Positions 11,068 through 23,619 of a DNA stretch of 64,000 bases are shown here, in pieces. Source of the DNA: Zonotrichia leucophrys gambelii (Eukaryota > Chordata > Aves > Passeriformes > Passerellidae); assembly GCF_028769735.1 (NCBI RefSeq), contig NC_088186.1, positions 10,261,001-10,325,000 of the forward strand, given 5' to 3'. Positions within the stretch are counted from its first letter, which is position 1. Every line of letters starts with the position of its first letter. The translations under genes and the position numbers were made by a program. The notes under the pieces are model-generated. The model was not told the DNA's origin. It saw only the letters and a program-made list of their open reading frames with translations, and made no database searches.

Positions 11068-14058
11068 TGATTTTGTTGCCACATATTTCTTCCCAAGGTG
11101 TGACATTGGCTCCCTCATGCCCCGGGCAGGGCTCAGTGGCAGTCCCAGGGTTATCCCCCCTTGGGGACACTGGCCCATTGCTCCTGCCTTCCCTCTTGGC
11201 TTTCAGTTTCTCCTCATTTCCCTCTTTCAATGTGTCCCTGTCTCCTGTGCCAGTGCTTTGCCAGTCATGTCCTGTAGCTGCTCAGGTCTCTCAGCAGAAG
11301 AGCTTTGCTGTTTGTGGTACAGAGCACACCCGGATGAGCAGTGTGGAGACATCAGGCTCAGCTCTATGAACAACCTTTCCCCCCTGTAAAATCTGTTCAG
11401 ACTCCTAAAAAGTCCATGTGACAATGGCCATTGGCCTCAGTCACTGCAGCAATGACCCAGGGTGCCCATCCCTGTCTTCAGAGAGTCCTTCTGTCCTGGC
11501 AGCTCCTGGATTTCTGACTGTGGGCTACGAAATTATTTCTGTTAAATAGCAAAGCTACTTTCACCCTCCAGGGGTCAACTCTGGTGAATTCTGTGACTTG
11601 CCTGGGTGAGCCCAGACGTTGTGTTTGTTGTTTGTTTGCTCTTGACTTTTAGGAGCCCTGTGGTTTCTCAGGGTAGATCTGTTTGCCAAGGGCTGTTACA
11701 GACAGGTCACGGCCTGTGAGTGTGGGATGGCAGCCCAGGGCAGAGCTCCACGTTACTCCTCCAGTCTCCCCTTGTCCCTGCTGCCCTGGGGTGATCCCTG
11801 AGGCCCCTCCTCGGCTCTCAGGTGTCCAGGTCTAATCTCTGGGTCTGCCAGAGCCCCAGGCCCACAGTGCTGAGCTGCCCCTGCCTGTGCCCCTGTCCCT
11901 GCCCCTGTCTCTGCCTCTGTGGGTGGAAGGGGCACTTCTGGTTTTCCTCCCAACAGCCTGGAGGAGCAGAGGCACCTCTATCAACTGCTCTCAGATCAAT
12001 TGTCTTCCTGGAAGCAGCATCTGACAGAGATGCTCCTATAGAACCCGCACTTTTGTGCTTTTACCTTCTACATCCTGAATACAATCCGTCCAATTTTCCT
12101 GTAAAAGTTCAATACCTGTAAATTCTTAGCCATGTAATTCCATTTCCAAGAATCCCTATTGAAACTTGCTTGGCTTTGAAGTGATTTTCCTGCTGCTCCC
12201 ACTCTTTTTTCTACCCTTTAAACTTCCAGAGGCAGTAGGTTTTCAGTTTCTTTCCTCCTTTTCTGTGTGACTGTTAGCTGATCATGTTTTTATCTCCTTC
12301 ACTTTGGGTTGCTGTTCCCAAAATCCCTTCAGCATCTGTTCTTTGGGGTTGAGGGGCCTGAGATGGCACCAGACAGGTCCCAGAAAATGGCACACCTTTG
12401 GCACAAGGTGGGCATGGGATGAGGGTTGTAGTGCAGTTTCTGCCTGGTTATTCCTTGTGTTACCAGCAAGAAGGAATGAAGAGGGTGGATGTGGGCACAA
12501 GGCCAGCAGAGTGTTGAGAGCAGAGGAAGGGATTTTCCAAATAACACAGACAAGAACATCCCCTCCCTGGTTTCACTGTCAATTAAAGCTCCACCAGCAG
12601 CTTTGTACTTACTGAGAATCCCACAAAAATGAACTTGCACTGCAAGGAGAAATCTTGTGGCAAGGGCTTGGTTTTGGATTTGGAGCCAGATGCTGTTCCC
12701 TGATGTGAGACTGCCCAGCATGTGACAACTGTTACCCTGCTTGTCCTCCTCAGGATGTGTCCATGAGCCACAGACACAAACTGTGCTGTCAGCTGAGCAG
12801 AGTCACCTGTCTGTGCCCCCTCCCACCTCTCTGGGATTCTGGGTGTTGTCTCCTTTTGCTAAAAGACCACAAACCTTTCCTTGCTGTGGCTCAGTGTTGC
12901 AAAACTTTCCCTTTGTTGTGGGAGGTTTTGGGGGGCACTGCAAGTGCCTCACCCTGAGCAGGTCTGGCACCCACTGTGCCACTGTGCCAGTGCCACCTTG
13001 CAGCTGCTGCCTGGCATCTCTGGTGACCAGGGCACAGCTGGGGCTGGGCCAGGGCAGCTCAGGCTGGAGCTCAGGGCAAGGCTCTGCCCCCAGAGGGTGC
13101 TGGCACTGCCCAGGCTGCCCAGGGAATGGGCACAGCCCCGAGGCTGCCAGAGCTCCAGGAGCCTTTGGGCAGCGCTGCCAGGGGTGCCCAGGGTGGGGCT
13201 GCTGGGGGGGCTGGGCAGGGACAGGGGCTGGGCTGGGGGATCCTGGTGGGTCCCTCCAGCTCAGGACATTCTGTGATCCCATGGCTCTGTGATCTTTGAG
13301 GCTCTCTGTGTGCCCCAGCTCCTGGAGCCCAGACAGGCTCACACCAAGCCTCTCATCCCTGGGGGGCTTCTGGGTCCAGGATCTCCAGGGCACTGGAGAA
13401 ACCCATTCTTATTTTCAAGGTCCCATTAATCTGAACTGATTGGACTGAGGACCTCAGGCAAGTAAATGCAGGGACAGCATTTACTGTCCCTGGCCTGGAG
13501 GAGCCCCCAGCCCCTGGGACACCCGAGGCTCTGCTGGAGCACAGCTCTGGGAGACTCTTGGGTGGTGTTTCCTGTCCACCCCCACAGTGGTTTGAGGTGT
13601 CAGGTTTGTCCCCTGCAGCTGCTCTCTGTGGTCCTGCTCTTGTAAAAACCAAACTTTACTTTCTCACTGAGAGCAGCGAGGGCGATCAGAGGGATCAGAT
13701 TTGCTTTCAGGCTGCAACTTCTGCAGAGTGCTGGGATTAGTCGGCAACTTCTTCCCTCCTCCTGCTGTGATTTGTGACTGGTGTAAGTGGGAAGTGACAG
13801 GAGGGAGCAGAGGGTGTGTTTGTGTGGTGTGGAACTGCCAGGCAGGTTTATCCCTCCTGTCACAGGACTCACCAGCCTCAGGAAGCGGCTGCCAAGTGAG
13901 GGGAGCCTCATCCAAAGCTCGCTGGGTGCAGCAGCCCCTTGGGAAGGGCTCTCCGGGCTCCCTGGTGCCTCTCCCCAGGGCAGGGGACATTTCCAGGACA
14001 CTCAGTGCCAAGAGATGAGCTCCCTATAGCTCCTCCTGTGCTGCTCCTGTGCTTCCAG

Positions 14059-14170
14059 GTGACTCTCTTTGTCTACTCCGACCTGCTGCTCTTCACCAAG
14101 GAGGACGAGCCCGGGCGCTGCAACGTGCTGAGGAACCCTCTGTACCTGCACAGTGTCAAGCTCCAGGAGG
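14059..14170 (+). CDS. RGS3: RGS3 coding exon (PH-like segment)
   Basis: The exon is 112 nt, phase 0 to 1, with acceptor TGCTTCCAG and donor GTGAGT. The peptide starts VTLFVYSDLLLFTKEDEPGR and continues CNVLRNPLYLHSVKLQE. The YSDLLLFTKEDEPGRC and VLRNPLYLxSVKLQE motifs match mammalian RGS3. Strand-like alternation (VTLFVYSDLLLF) resembles the core strands of PH domains in Rho exchange factors. Confidence 0.97.
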
Positions 14171-17100
14171 GTGAGTGTTTGCAGCAGCAGCTGGAGGCAT
14201 TTTGGGGGTTTTCTGGCTGCTGGCTGCAGATGTTTCTGGCCAGCAGCACCCTGCTCTCCTGGTGCTTCCAGGTCATCCTTGCTGGGTGCCAGCACCACCC
14301 CTGCTGTCGCTGCATTTACCTGGGAGCTCCATCTCCTGGCACACCTCAGGAGCACCCAGGCCCTTTCCAGCCTTTCTGGGTGCATGGCTCAGGATCTGGG
14401 CTGGCATTGCCCAAGTGGTGTCACACTGTGACAGCAGGGACTGGCCAAGGCTGGGAAAGGGAACTGAAGCCTTGAGGTTTCCCCCATGGTGCCTCGAGGG
14501 AGTTCAGAGATTGGCTCCAAGCATGGCTGGCCAAGCTCTGATGACCTTGACTTTGCTACTTCTCTCTTGAGCTGCCCACGGTTTCCCTGTTGCTCACATC
14601 CATCCCCCGCTCACGCCTCTGGGGAGGAAAGAGCAAACCCTCAGAGCAGGCCTGGGGACCTTGCCCTCACCCTGCACTTTGGCTGACACCTTTTGTGTCC
14701 AGCTGAGGGCTCAGAGAGGGCTGGGATGACTGGAAATGGGTTAATTCAGGCTGTACAAAAGACTGCCTTTAGCTCCTCGTGGTCTAAAGAGGAATAAGGG
14801 AATTTCTCTACCACATCCTATTTGCTATGGTGGAGCCACTTGTTGGCCCTGGGCCCAGTTTCACCTTGTTCCTTGTGTGCTGTGGTTGCTTTTGGGTATG
14901 GGCTTGTTTTATGTACAGTTACCTGAGTGTGCCACAGCTCCTCCTGCAGCCCAGGCAGCTGCCCTGGGACCCCTGGGACAGGGGAAATCAGGATGAAATT
15001 GAAGGAGAAACTTTCCTGTCATGAGGTTGGTCAGATATTGAGTGACCCAGAGAGGCTGTGGGATCTCCAGTCCTGGAGGCATTCAGGACTCCTGAGTGCC
15101 CTGCTCTGGGTGCTTGGTCAGGGATTGGACTCCAGAGCCCACCAGAGAGGCCCCTTCCACCCCAAATTACTCTGGAAGTGATGAGCAATGTCTTTATGCA
15201 GTCCTATGGCCCTGACCAAAAGGAATGAATCCAGATCTGGGCTGCTTCTCCAAAGGGATCCTTTTCTGGGTGAATTTTGCTGCTTCTCATGACTTTCCCC
15301 AGCTGAGCCACGAGCCCTATGGATGAGCTGTGTCTCTCCACATGCATCACGTTGTTCTGAGCTCAGTGCTGGACACCACAGGCTGCCTGTCACTTGTTAT
15401 TTCCCATTTCCAGCAACGTTTCTGTTTCCAGATGAATTCCCTGACCTATTTGGTGGGAGCAGAAGCACGGGGGAGGGAGATGGGGCACCACGGCCACGAG
15501 CCACTGAGAAAAGCCATTGAAGCCTCCCTGGGCTTTGTTGAGTGTGTTCTCAGCACTGCTTATTTCTAAGAAAGGGACAAAAGAAATTGTTCCTCGTTAA
15601 AGTGCTTTTGGTCAGCTCCTGGGCTGTGTGTGTGCTGCTCCTGGCTGCTCCCAAAGACTGAGGAATAGCTCTGCTTGGAGAAATCAGCATCCCTGCTGCT
15701 GCTCCTGGCTCTGCACAGGACTGTGCCTCCTCACCTCGGGCATGGGGGATTCATGGGCAGTTTTCTGCCACTTCTTTCCTTGTTGCAATAATAACTCGGC
15801 TGGATCCTGTCTGGAATAGCTTCCCAAGGCTCTCCAAAGGAGATGTGGTCCCTGCAGCACTGAGCCATCCCCCGTGCACTGGGAATCCAGCCCAGCTGCT
15901 GTTCAGGCAGCTCAGACCCTCCTGCTTGGGGCAGGGCTGCTTCAAAGGCGGCTGGAGGGAGCTGGGAGCTGTCTGTCCCTCTTGGCAGGGGTTTGCTGCT
16001 GCTCTCCTGAATGACTGAGAGGCCCATGAATAGGAACAGGCGTGTGGCTGCCTCCAACAATTGAGACATCTCCGGTGCGCTCAGGGCCATTGTGCTGTTT
16101 CCTGTTCCTGCGCTCGCTGCTCTGTGCGAAAGCAAATCAGTCTGATCTGCCTCACAATGCTGCCTCTTCCTGCTTTACAGCCCAGCACGGGCTGATGAGC
16201 TGGCTGCAGTGACACAGGGCTGGCTTCCTCAGCAGCCACTGTGGGAATTTCCACACACGGGATCCTGGTTCCCCCCCATGGGTGTGCTCAGCTTTGGGAC
16301 AGAGAGGAGCTTTCCTTAATCCCCACTCTGGGAGCCCATCCCCAGCTGGGATCCTGCAAACAGGGGCTTCTCCACATCCCATCCTGCTGTGTTGTGCAGC
16401 CCCAAGATGCTCAAGGGGCAGCAGTGGGGTTTATGAGCCTTCTGTGCTTCCTTGGAGTGCTGAGGAGCACCCAGGGTTTGCCCTGCCACACTCCCCCAGT
16501 GGGATGAGCTTGTCCCCTCCTGCAGCTGGGTTTGGATGTGCCCAGCAGCATATCCCACGCACCAGGGCCTGGCAGCACCTTGTCCTGGCTGCTGGGTGCA
16601 GTCCCAGCCTGGCTGAGCAGAGCTGAGGGTTTGGCCTCGGGGTGCCTGCCCTCAGCAGGGCACTGCCACAGCCGCAGCACCAGCTGCCCTCTTTGCCCAT
16701 CTTTCTGACCCAACACCAGCCATGCACCCCCAGATCCTGAGAGCAGCAGGTGCTGTCCATGGCTGCACAGGGAAGTGGCAGAGGCAGAGAGGAGCTGCTG
16801 TGCTGGCTCAGGCAGTGTGGGTGTGCAGGACAGGGCTTTGCTGAACAGGGGACGTGTCCCTGCAGAGCTCCCACTGAGCCTCGTGCCCAGCCTGGCACAG
16901 GCTCAGCTCACGTCACTCTGGAAGGCAAACCAGCCCCAGCTCAGCACATCAGGAAGAGAAGGAAATACCTCCAAGTGAGCTTTTTCCTCCTGCTTATTTC
17001 TTCTTAGCATTTCCCTGACTTTGGTTGAGGGAATGTGCTGTGCTGCTGTCACGAGAGCTGTGGGGAGCAGAGCTGGGGATCATCCTGGGATCTGCCACCT

Positions 17101-17649
17101 CTTCAGTGCCAGCCTGTGCCTCTCCTGTGTATTTCTGGGCTCTGGGCACATCAGGCTCTGCTGCTCCACCCTGAAGACATGGAAGGAATCCTAGCAAACC
17201 TGGTTTGTGGTGAAATCTGCACCCAGGTCAGCCCTGCCTGGCTCTGCCATTGCCCTCCAGCCTCCCCCTGTGCCCTGCCAGGGATCAGCCCTGCCTCAGC
17301 CCAGCTGCTGGGATGGGCAGCCAGTGCATTACTGAAGTTCTCCCTAAAGGCTGGTAGAAAATGGGATTTAAGCCATTCCTTAGCCCAGACTGGCCCCCTG
17401 CTTTGTGTGTCCTGCTGGGCCGTGAGTGGCAGTGAGTCCTGGAGGGACAGGAACAGCAGCTGCTGGCTCTGGAGGCTGCTGGTGCCAGGATTCACAGCTC
17501 AGGGGAGAGGAATTTGAAAGGGAACTTAATTCTGGTGGGTTTGCACCTTGTCAGGATCAGCTGTTACTGCAGAAGGAATCCACAGAGGCCCAAGGGGAGC
17601 AGGGTCATTCCCTGGGCTGGCACACTCCAACAGGACCTTTCTTTATGAG

Positions 17650-18260
17650 GATCCTCACACTATGAAAAGCACGTTCACTCTTCTGTGAAAATGTAAAAAG
17701 TTTAATAAAGAACAATAGGAGACAAGGACCATGGGGCAAAGGTTATTAGGGCTGGGTGCATCTTGGCACCTAAGTGTTATCTTTGGGGATACCCTTTAAA
17801 TACCTTTTAATTACATCAGCCTATTGCACATTCACAGACCCTTTTGCATAGTAAACTTTTCCTTAAATTAGTTTACATATTCTAAGAATTGTTTAGCATA
17901 TCTGCTCCTTGAATCTGTTTTTTTAGAGTATGTGTATTTTTGGTCGTGGTTTTAGTCTATTTTTATTATTTCTAGTTTTTGGGCCTTGGTCCACACTGTG
18001 ACACTCCATGGTGAGTGCTGATAGTTGGCACATCTGTAGTAGGTGTCTTCTTCATATGTTTATTGAATGTTATCTCATCTAAGAAGGCAGTTTAATGCAA
18101 GTATAGCTATTTCACTAGTATGTCTAAGCTTAATTAACAAAAGAAATAAAAAATATATATTTGTAACAAAGTTACTTTTACACTACTCATATAAAATCCA
18201 TTTTTATATTTGTGAAAAGCCAATATTATAATATGTATCTATAACAACATCATCAGGGAA
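17650..18260. mobile_element. AT-rich block, probable ERV-derived
   Basis: About 610 bp is much more AT-rich than its flanks. It carries phrases such as AACTTTTCCTTAAATTAGTT, GTCCACACTGTGACACTCC and AATATATATTTGTAACAAAG that I associate with songbird ERV sequence. AATAAA occurs on both strands. I could not fix TG...CA ends or a target duplication, so class and orientation are open. Confidence 0.5.
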
Positions 18261-19209
18261 AACCTGGTTAAAGCTCCTAAGGAAACCCAGCTGGGATGTG
18301 CTGTGACCTGCTGTGCCAGTCAGCCTGGAGGGGTCCTGGGGCAGGGCAGAGCAGGGCCCAGCTCAGGAGCAGCAGGACTCGTGGTGTGCCAGCCTTTTCT
18401 GAGGGGAAAAGCACGGGGTGAGGGGGTCCAATGGGCTCCACAGGGAAATGCTGCTGGTGGTCCTGCTGGGAGTGATGGGAGAGGGCTGGGAGCACTCAGG
18501 CACTGCCATGGGGGCAGTGGGTGTTTCTCTGTGTGCTGAGGTGAGGGATGGGCTCCCAGCCAGGCCCAGCTCCTCCTGCTGCCAGGATCCAGCTCCCTCC
18601 CCTCCTGGGAATGAGGATGTGGAGGGGCAGCCCTGGGGGAGCACAGGGAAGATTTTGGGAACACCTGAGAGGGCCACAGCAGCAGTCCCAGTGGTGCTGG
18701 GCTCCAGCAGCCACTGTCACACAGTGTCCTGGTGTCCCTGCAGGGATTTTCCAGCCCAAATCCTGCAAAATGCATTAAGACTGAAGCTGGCAGTGGAGGC
18801 AGAGCTGTGACCCCACAAAGGACAGCTGGAATAGACACCCAGCAAAGGGCTCCAGGCCAGTTCTTCCTGGTTTCACGTGGCCCAGGGAGTGACTCAAGAG
18901 GCACCCGAGTCCCTCGGTGGGTCACAGCTCTTATCTGGACATTTGGGCTGCTGCCTGCAGCAGGAGAATTGTTTTCCTCCAGGGAACAGGGTGTTTCCAG
19001 CCCTGTGCAGAGCCTGTTCCCATCCAGCAGCTCAGGCTGCTGAAATGAAGCAGAGCTTGTGCTGACACCACTGGCAGTGGGATCTGCATCCATGGCCAGG
19101 CTGCAGCCCTGGGCTCCTGGCACAGATAATGGCATTAGGAGGGTCAGGGAAGCAGCAGCCCCACAGTGCTGCCAAGGGGCTGTGAAGGGGCCAGCCAGCT
19201 CCTGGAGAA

Positions 19210-19503
19210 GGGATGTTCTGCTCTGGAGATGGGATGTTCTGCTCTGGAGATGGGATGTTCTGCTCTGGAGATGGGATGTTCTGCCCTGGAGATGGGATGT
19301 TCTGCCCTGGAGATGGGACGTCCTGCTCTGGAGATGGATGTTTGCTCTGGAGATGGGATGTTCTGCCCTGGAGATGGGATGTTCTGCCCTGGAGATGGGA
19401 CGTCCTGCTCTGGAGATGGGATGTCCTGTCCTAGAGATGGGATGTCCTGTTCTGGAAATGGGATGTCCTGCTCCAGAGCTGTGCTGTCCTGCTCCAGAGC
19501 TGA
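19210..19503. repeat. 21-bp minisatellite, about 14 copies
   Basis: The unit is GGGATGTTCTGCTCTGGAGA plus T. Variants have GACGTCC for GATGTTC and CCCTGG for CTCTGG. Because 21 is a multiple of three, all frames stay open and give a heptad-like spurious peptide (MFCSGDG). Confidence 0.95.
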
Positions 19504-20485
19504 GGTGACCCTGTCCTGGGGCAGTTCCATGTCCTCCTGTGGGTTGGTGTATGCCTGGAGCTGGCTTCCCTCGAGGCTGGGGAGACACCAGGGCCAGGGC
19601 AGATCCTCAGGAATGCCTTTTGGTTGGGTGCAGGGAAGTCTGGGCCTGCAGGGACCAGCCTGGCACACAGCTGGGGTCAGACACATCTCCTGGGGTGTCT
19701 GGCAGCAGCTGAGGAGCTGCTCTGGGCTGCTCCATCATTCAGCAGGAGCTGGATGGCAGAGTTGGTGATTGTGTTGTCCCCAGCACCATCTCCTTGCACA
19801 AAGCTGTGGAAGTTCCCTGGCTGGGTCTCCTTGGTGTCCCCATGCTGGGCAGTTTGTCCTCAGCCCAAAGGAGCAGGATGAGCTCCTGCCCCTGCCCCAT
19901 CCTGCTGCTTCCCATTGCTCTGGGATTTGGCTCCATCCCTTTGCAGAGGCAGGGCCCCAGCTGCTGGCACTGGGGGAGGCTGGGACAGACAGCAGGACCA
20001 CCAGGACCACCAGGAGCAGCCAGGACTTGGGGCAAGAAGCTGGGAATGAGATGCAGGACCAGGAGTTTCTCTGTGAGTCCTCCTGGGAGCAAAGTGCCCC
20101 CAGGGATAGGATGGAGACACCCATCCCTGATTCCCAGGATGGCTCTGTGGGTGCTGCAGGTCCTGTGCAGCCCCTGGGACTCTCCCACAGGCTGCAGGTG
20201 CCAGGGCAGGCTGGGCAGCAGGGCCTGCAGTGCCTCTGAATGCAGCAAACCCTTTCCAAAGGAGGAACCTCGGGAGGATCCCTGCCAGGGCACTGAGTCC
20301 CTGCAGGGCCCCGCCGTGCCCGGCCCTGGCAGATGCCACATACATCACCCAGCTCACAGCCTGGTACTGGGGACAACAACAAACACTCATTCAGGGCTGT
20401 CTCTCAGCCAGTTCCTCTGCCAGTGGCTCCTCTTGCAGAAATGCAGCTGCAGCTTCACCCTGACCCCGGTTTCTCTTCCCTGCAG

Positions 20486-20526
20486 GTTCAGAAGATCGCA
20501 AGTTCTGCATCCTTTACCTGGCGGAG
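20486..20526 (+). CDS. RGS3: RGS3 coding exon (PH-like segment, 41 nt)
   Basis: With the G carried from 14170 it encodes GSEDRKFCILYLAE. The acceptor is CTTCCCTGCAG and the donor GAG|GTGAGT; it enters in phase 1 and exits in phase 0. Mammalian RGS3 has EDLKFCVLYLAE at this place. It is very short but supported by both splice sites, the phase and the peptide. Confidence 0.94.
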
Positions 20527-22018
20527 GTGAGTGCTGCTGATTTCCACTTTAACCTTCCAGTGAGAGCTGGGCAGGTCCTGACAGCTCTGATCCTTTTTCT
20601 GGGGCAAGGAGCACTGAAAAAATTAATTTGAACTTCTCTTTAAATGAATTTGCCAGAAGCCTGGAAAAGAAATGCAATGGCTGTAGAATCTGTGAATAAG
20701 AAGCTGCTAAAAGGAGCTTGGGTAGCACTAGGACAGGTTTCTTTTCCCCTTCTCCCTGTGGATCTTCCTTGAGACATCTCACTTTTGTTTTCTCTTAGGA
20801 TTCTTACCCCTGGGGGCAGATTTCTTTGCCAAGTGTTTTGTCATTATTTTTAGGCACCTTGCTTTTCTTGTATTCAAACATCCAGGTTTGGAGCCCTCAA
20901 ATAAAATAAGGAAGCCCAGTGTGAAAGCAAAATCACAGCTGTAAACCCACATGTGGCTGAGTGCTCTAAGCAGCTTTGGAGTCACCCAGACTGTGGCACA
21001 GTCCCTTTTGTCAAGTCAAGGACTCTGCAGAGTTGGTTCTCACTGCACCTCCCTAACCATTGAAGGCCTTGGGGTTTTTTTGCTTTCGCAGTGACTTTGC
21101 TGTGTTCCTGCTTTCAAGGCCTTGCACTCTCTGAGGTGGGAAGGTGGGTCTGGGAAAGCTCCCCAGGGCACAGAGGAGAAAGGCAAACACTGCTGAGCAG
21201 CCCTGTGCAATAATGAGCCATTGTGAGGGCTGGGTGCTAATGCTCAGGGTGGAAGTTGTTCACCTTGAGAGGCTGGAGCTGGGCCAGGGCACGACTCACT
21301 GCAGAATCCTGCACTCCTCTCCTGTTCCTTCCTTCCTTGTCTGCTGTGTGCTCTGTGGCAGGGGCTGAGCCTCCCCTGGCTTTGCTCACTGTGTGTCCCA
21401 GGCAATGTCACCCTGGGCTGGGGACAGCTGCGCTGTGACTCAGCCAGGCTGGGCTGGGTGCTTGGATGAGCCTCTCCAGCATTTCTCAGGCACTTGGAAA
21501 AATGCACTCAGAGTCTGATGTTTGGTTTGGAAGCTCAGTGCCCCTAAGTAGAAGTGACCAAAACAGAGCTGGCTGTGTTTCATGAGATCCTGAGATGTGA
21601 AGAGTGTCTTTGTCAGGCTGTAATGAAGGGCTGGGCTTTCTTCTGAGGGGCCTAATTGGCTGTGAGAGCTCTGCTGATGGAGATCCCTGGCATTGCTGTA
21701 GCTGGAGTGGAGCACTTGGATAGAAAATGTGAGATTTTTGCTTTCCCACCTCCTGTTCCCCCATGGATTTCAACAGTTCTGGACTGGCCACGCTGTGGGA
21801 CTCTGCAAACCCTGGCTGCTCCTCCTGGGCTGCTTTGGGGCACTCACAAGGGCAGTGGAGCTTCCCAGCAGCTCTGCCACGTGCTGGACCCCAGGGCTGG
21901 GTGATCCCCCCTGCACTGCCAGCCCAGCTCTGAGGTGACACTGGGCAGCCCTGGCTTGGGGACAGACCTGGCCAAGCAGGGTGTGCCCTGTGCCACCCTT
22001 CCCTCCCATCCCCATGGC

Positions 22019-22744
22019 TGTAAGAGCTGAAATGAGAGATGTGGAACTCCAGGAGCTCTCCAAAATGCAGTTTATTGTATCCAAAATGCAATTTATTGTA
22101 TACAAAATGCAGTTTATTGTATCCAAGAGGTTACAGCAGTCCAGGGTGGGTGACAGAGCTGTGCCACAGCTGTCAGCTCCAGCTGCAGGCAGGCCTGGAG
22201 ACCCTTTGGTTTTGGTTACAATGCATTATAGACTTTTCTTTGCTGAGCACCTGAATACAGTAGAACCAATCTATACCTTAACTATTATCTATAGCCTATC
22301 ATAACTACTGTAATTACCATATTCATGTCACTGTTCTCCAATCACTAAAAGTTAGTACATTGCAGTTTAAGCTAGAAGTTGTTTTTCAGTTTTTTTGCAG
22401 TGAAAAATTCTGAGACTTTTTTTCTACTTGCAACTTTGCTGCCTTGTTTGCCTGAGCTCTCTTTCTGCTTGGTAAAAACATCTTCTTGTTTGGGATGGGT
22501 TTATCCTTTGCTCTAAGCCATAAAAACCCCTTCTAACTAACACACACCTTTGTTAGGTTGTGTTAACACACTTTGTTAACACACCTAACGCCTCCTTGGT
22601 TATCCAGTAAGACTGGCTCAGCAATTCTTTTCTTCTGTATCAAAACTTGCTTCCATCTCTATTCCTTCTTCAGATTCTACATTTAAAAATCTTTCTGCTA
22701 AGCATCTGTGAGACCTTATTGTCAAACTTTCATCCTTCCCAACA
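22019..22744 (-). mobile_element. Solo ERV LTR, 726 bp
   Basis: On the minus strand it starts TGTTGGGAAGGATGAAAG and ends CATTTCAGCTCTTACA. Flanks are CATGGC (22013-22018) and CAAGGC (22745-22750), a 6-bp duplication with one mismatch. The start resembles the LTR at 43590, suggesting related families. The polyadenylation segment is triplicated (22060-22122). No coding interior is present. Confidence 0.85.
22060..22122 (-). repeat. 21-bp triplication carrying the LTR poly(A) signal
   Basis: Three consecutive 21-bp units (22060-22080, 22081-22101, 22102-22122) each read close to CCAAAATGCAGTTTATTGTA plus T. On the minus strand each unit supplies an AATAAA. Confidence 0.95.
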
Positions 22745-23619
22745 CAAGGCTGCTGCTCTGTCCTCAGCTGGCTCCAAGGTGGAGGGGACAGGAACCTGCC
22801 AGCTGTGGGTACCCAGCAGTGGGAAATTGGGGTTTGAAAGGGGAACAAGGTGGGGATGTGCCTGTGAGTCAGCAGTGAGCCAGGGCAGCATGGGGCTCTC
22901 CCAGCACACTTCTCTCAGACGTCTCTTCTGGGAAGCAGTGACCTGTGACCTGCAGGTCACCTCCCCAGGAGCCACAGGGAGGGGGGACAGGGCTGCAGGG
23001 CTGGGGATGGGGCAGGAGAGCAGGAACCCCCCAGATGTGCAGTGCAGGGGCTGTGCCCTTGGTCCCATGTGGAGAGATGGGCTCTTCAGAAGGGATGGGA
23101 TGTTCTGGGAGCCAGCCTGGGAGCATTCCAACATCTGATTCCTGCAGGGAAGACAACAGGAACATCTCCTTCAGGTTATCTCTCTTTTCTTTTTGGCATT
23201 CACATTTTGGGAGCAGATCTTTGCTTACAGGCCTGTGGGGTGTCACCAGGAGGCTGGGAGGGGACAGTCCCCTCAGAGGTGTCCCTGCAGGCTGGCTCTC
23301 ACAGAAACACTGCAGGGGTCACTGGGGAGGCTGTGGGTCCCTCTCTGGCCTGGTGGGAGGCTGGGTTTGTGTGATAAGGTGATTTTTGCAGTGGGCCTGC
23401 TCTCAGATGAGGGCTGGGGCTGGGCACTGGGAAGTGGCACTTGCAGCAGTCGTTGGGTCATCTCAGTGCAGCTCTCCCCAGCACCTGGCAGCTCTGGTGT
23501 CCAGTGGGTGCCACACTCTGCTTGTGGCACCTTCTTCTGCCCTGCTGAAAAGCTCAGCCTCCTTCCTGGCTGTGGGAACAGCCTCTGCAAGGATGGGCTC
23601 TGCAAGGATGGGCTCCCCT

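Larger units (their letters stand above)
14171..20485 (+). other. RGS3: RGS3 intron, 6.3 kb
   Basis: The intron holds an AT-rich block probably derived from an endogenous retrovirus (about 17650-18260) and a 21-bp minisatellite (19210-19503). The remainder is GC-rich. No exon with family resemblance was found between 14171 and 17640 or between 19504 and 20485. Confidence 0.85.

Noticed and set aside
17650..18260. Full-length endogenous retrovirus
   Set aside because: Only AT-rich LTR-like sequence is present; no gag, pol or env reading frames or primer-binding site were seen.
18320..19588. 422-codon minus-strand ORF with PISRAEH repeats
   Set aside because: The repeat peptide is the 21-bp minisatellite read backwards. 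No homology or gene structure is seen.
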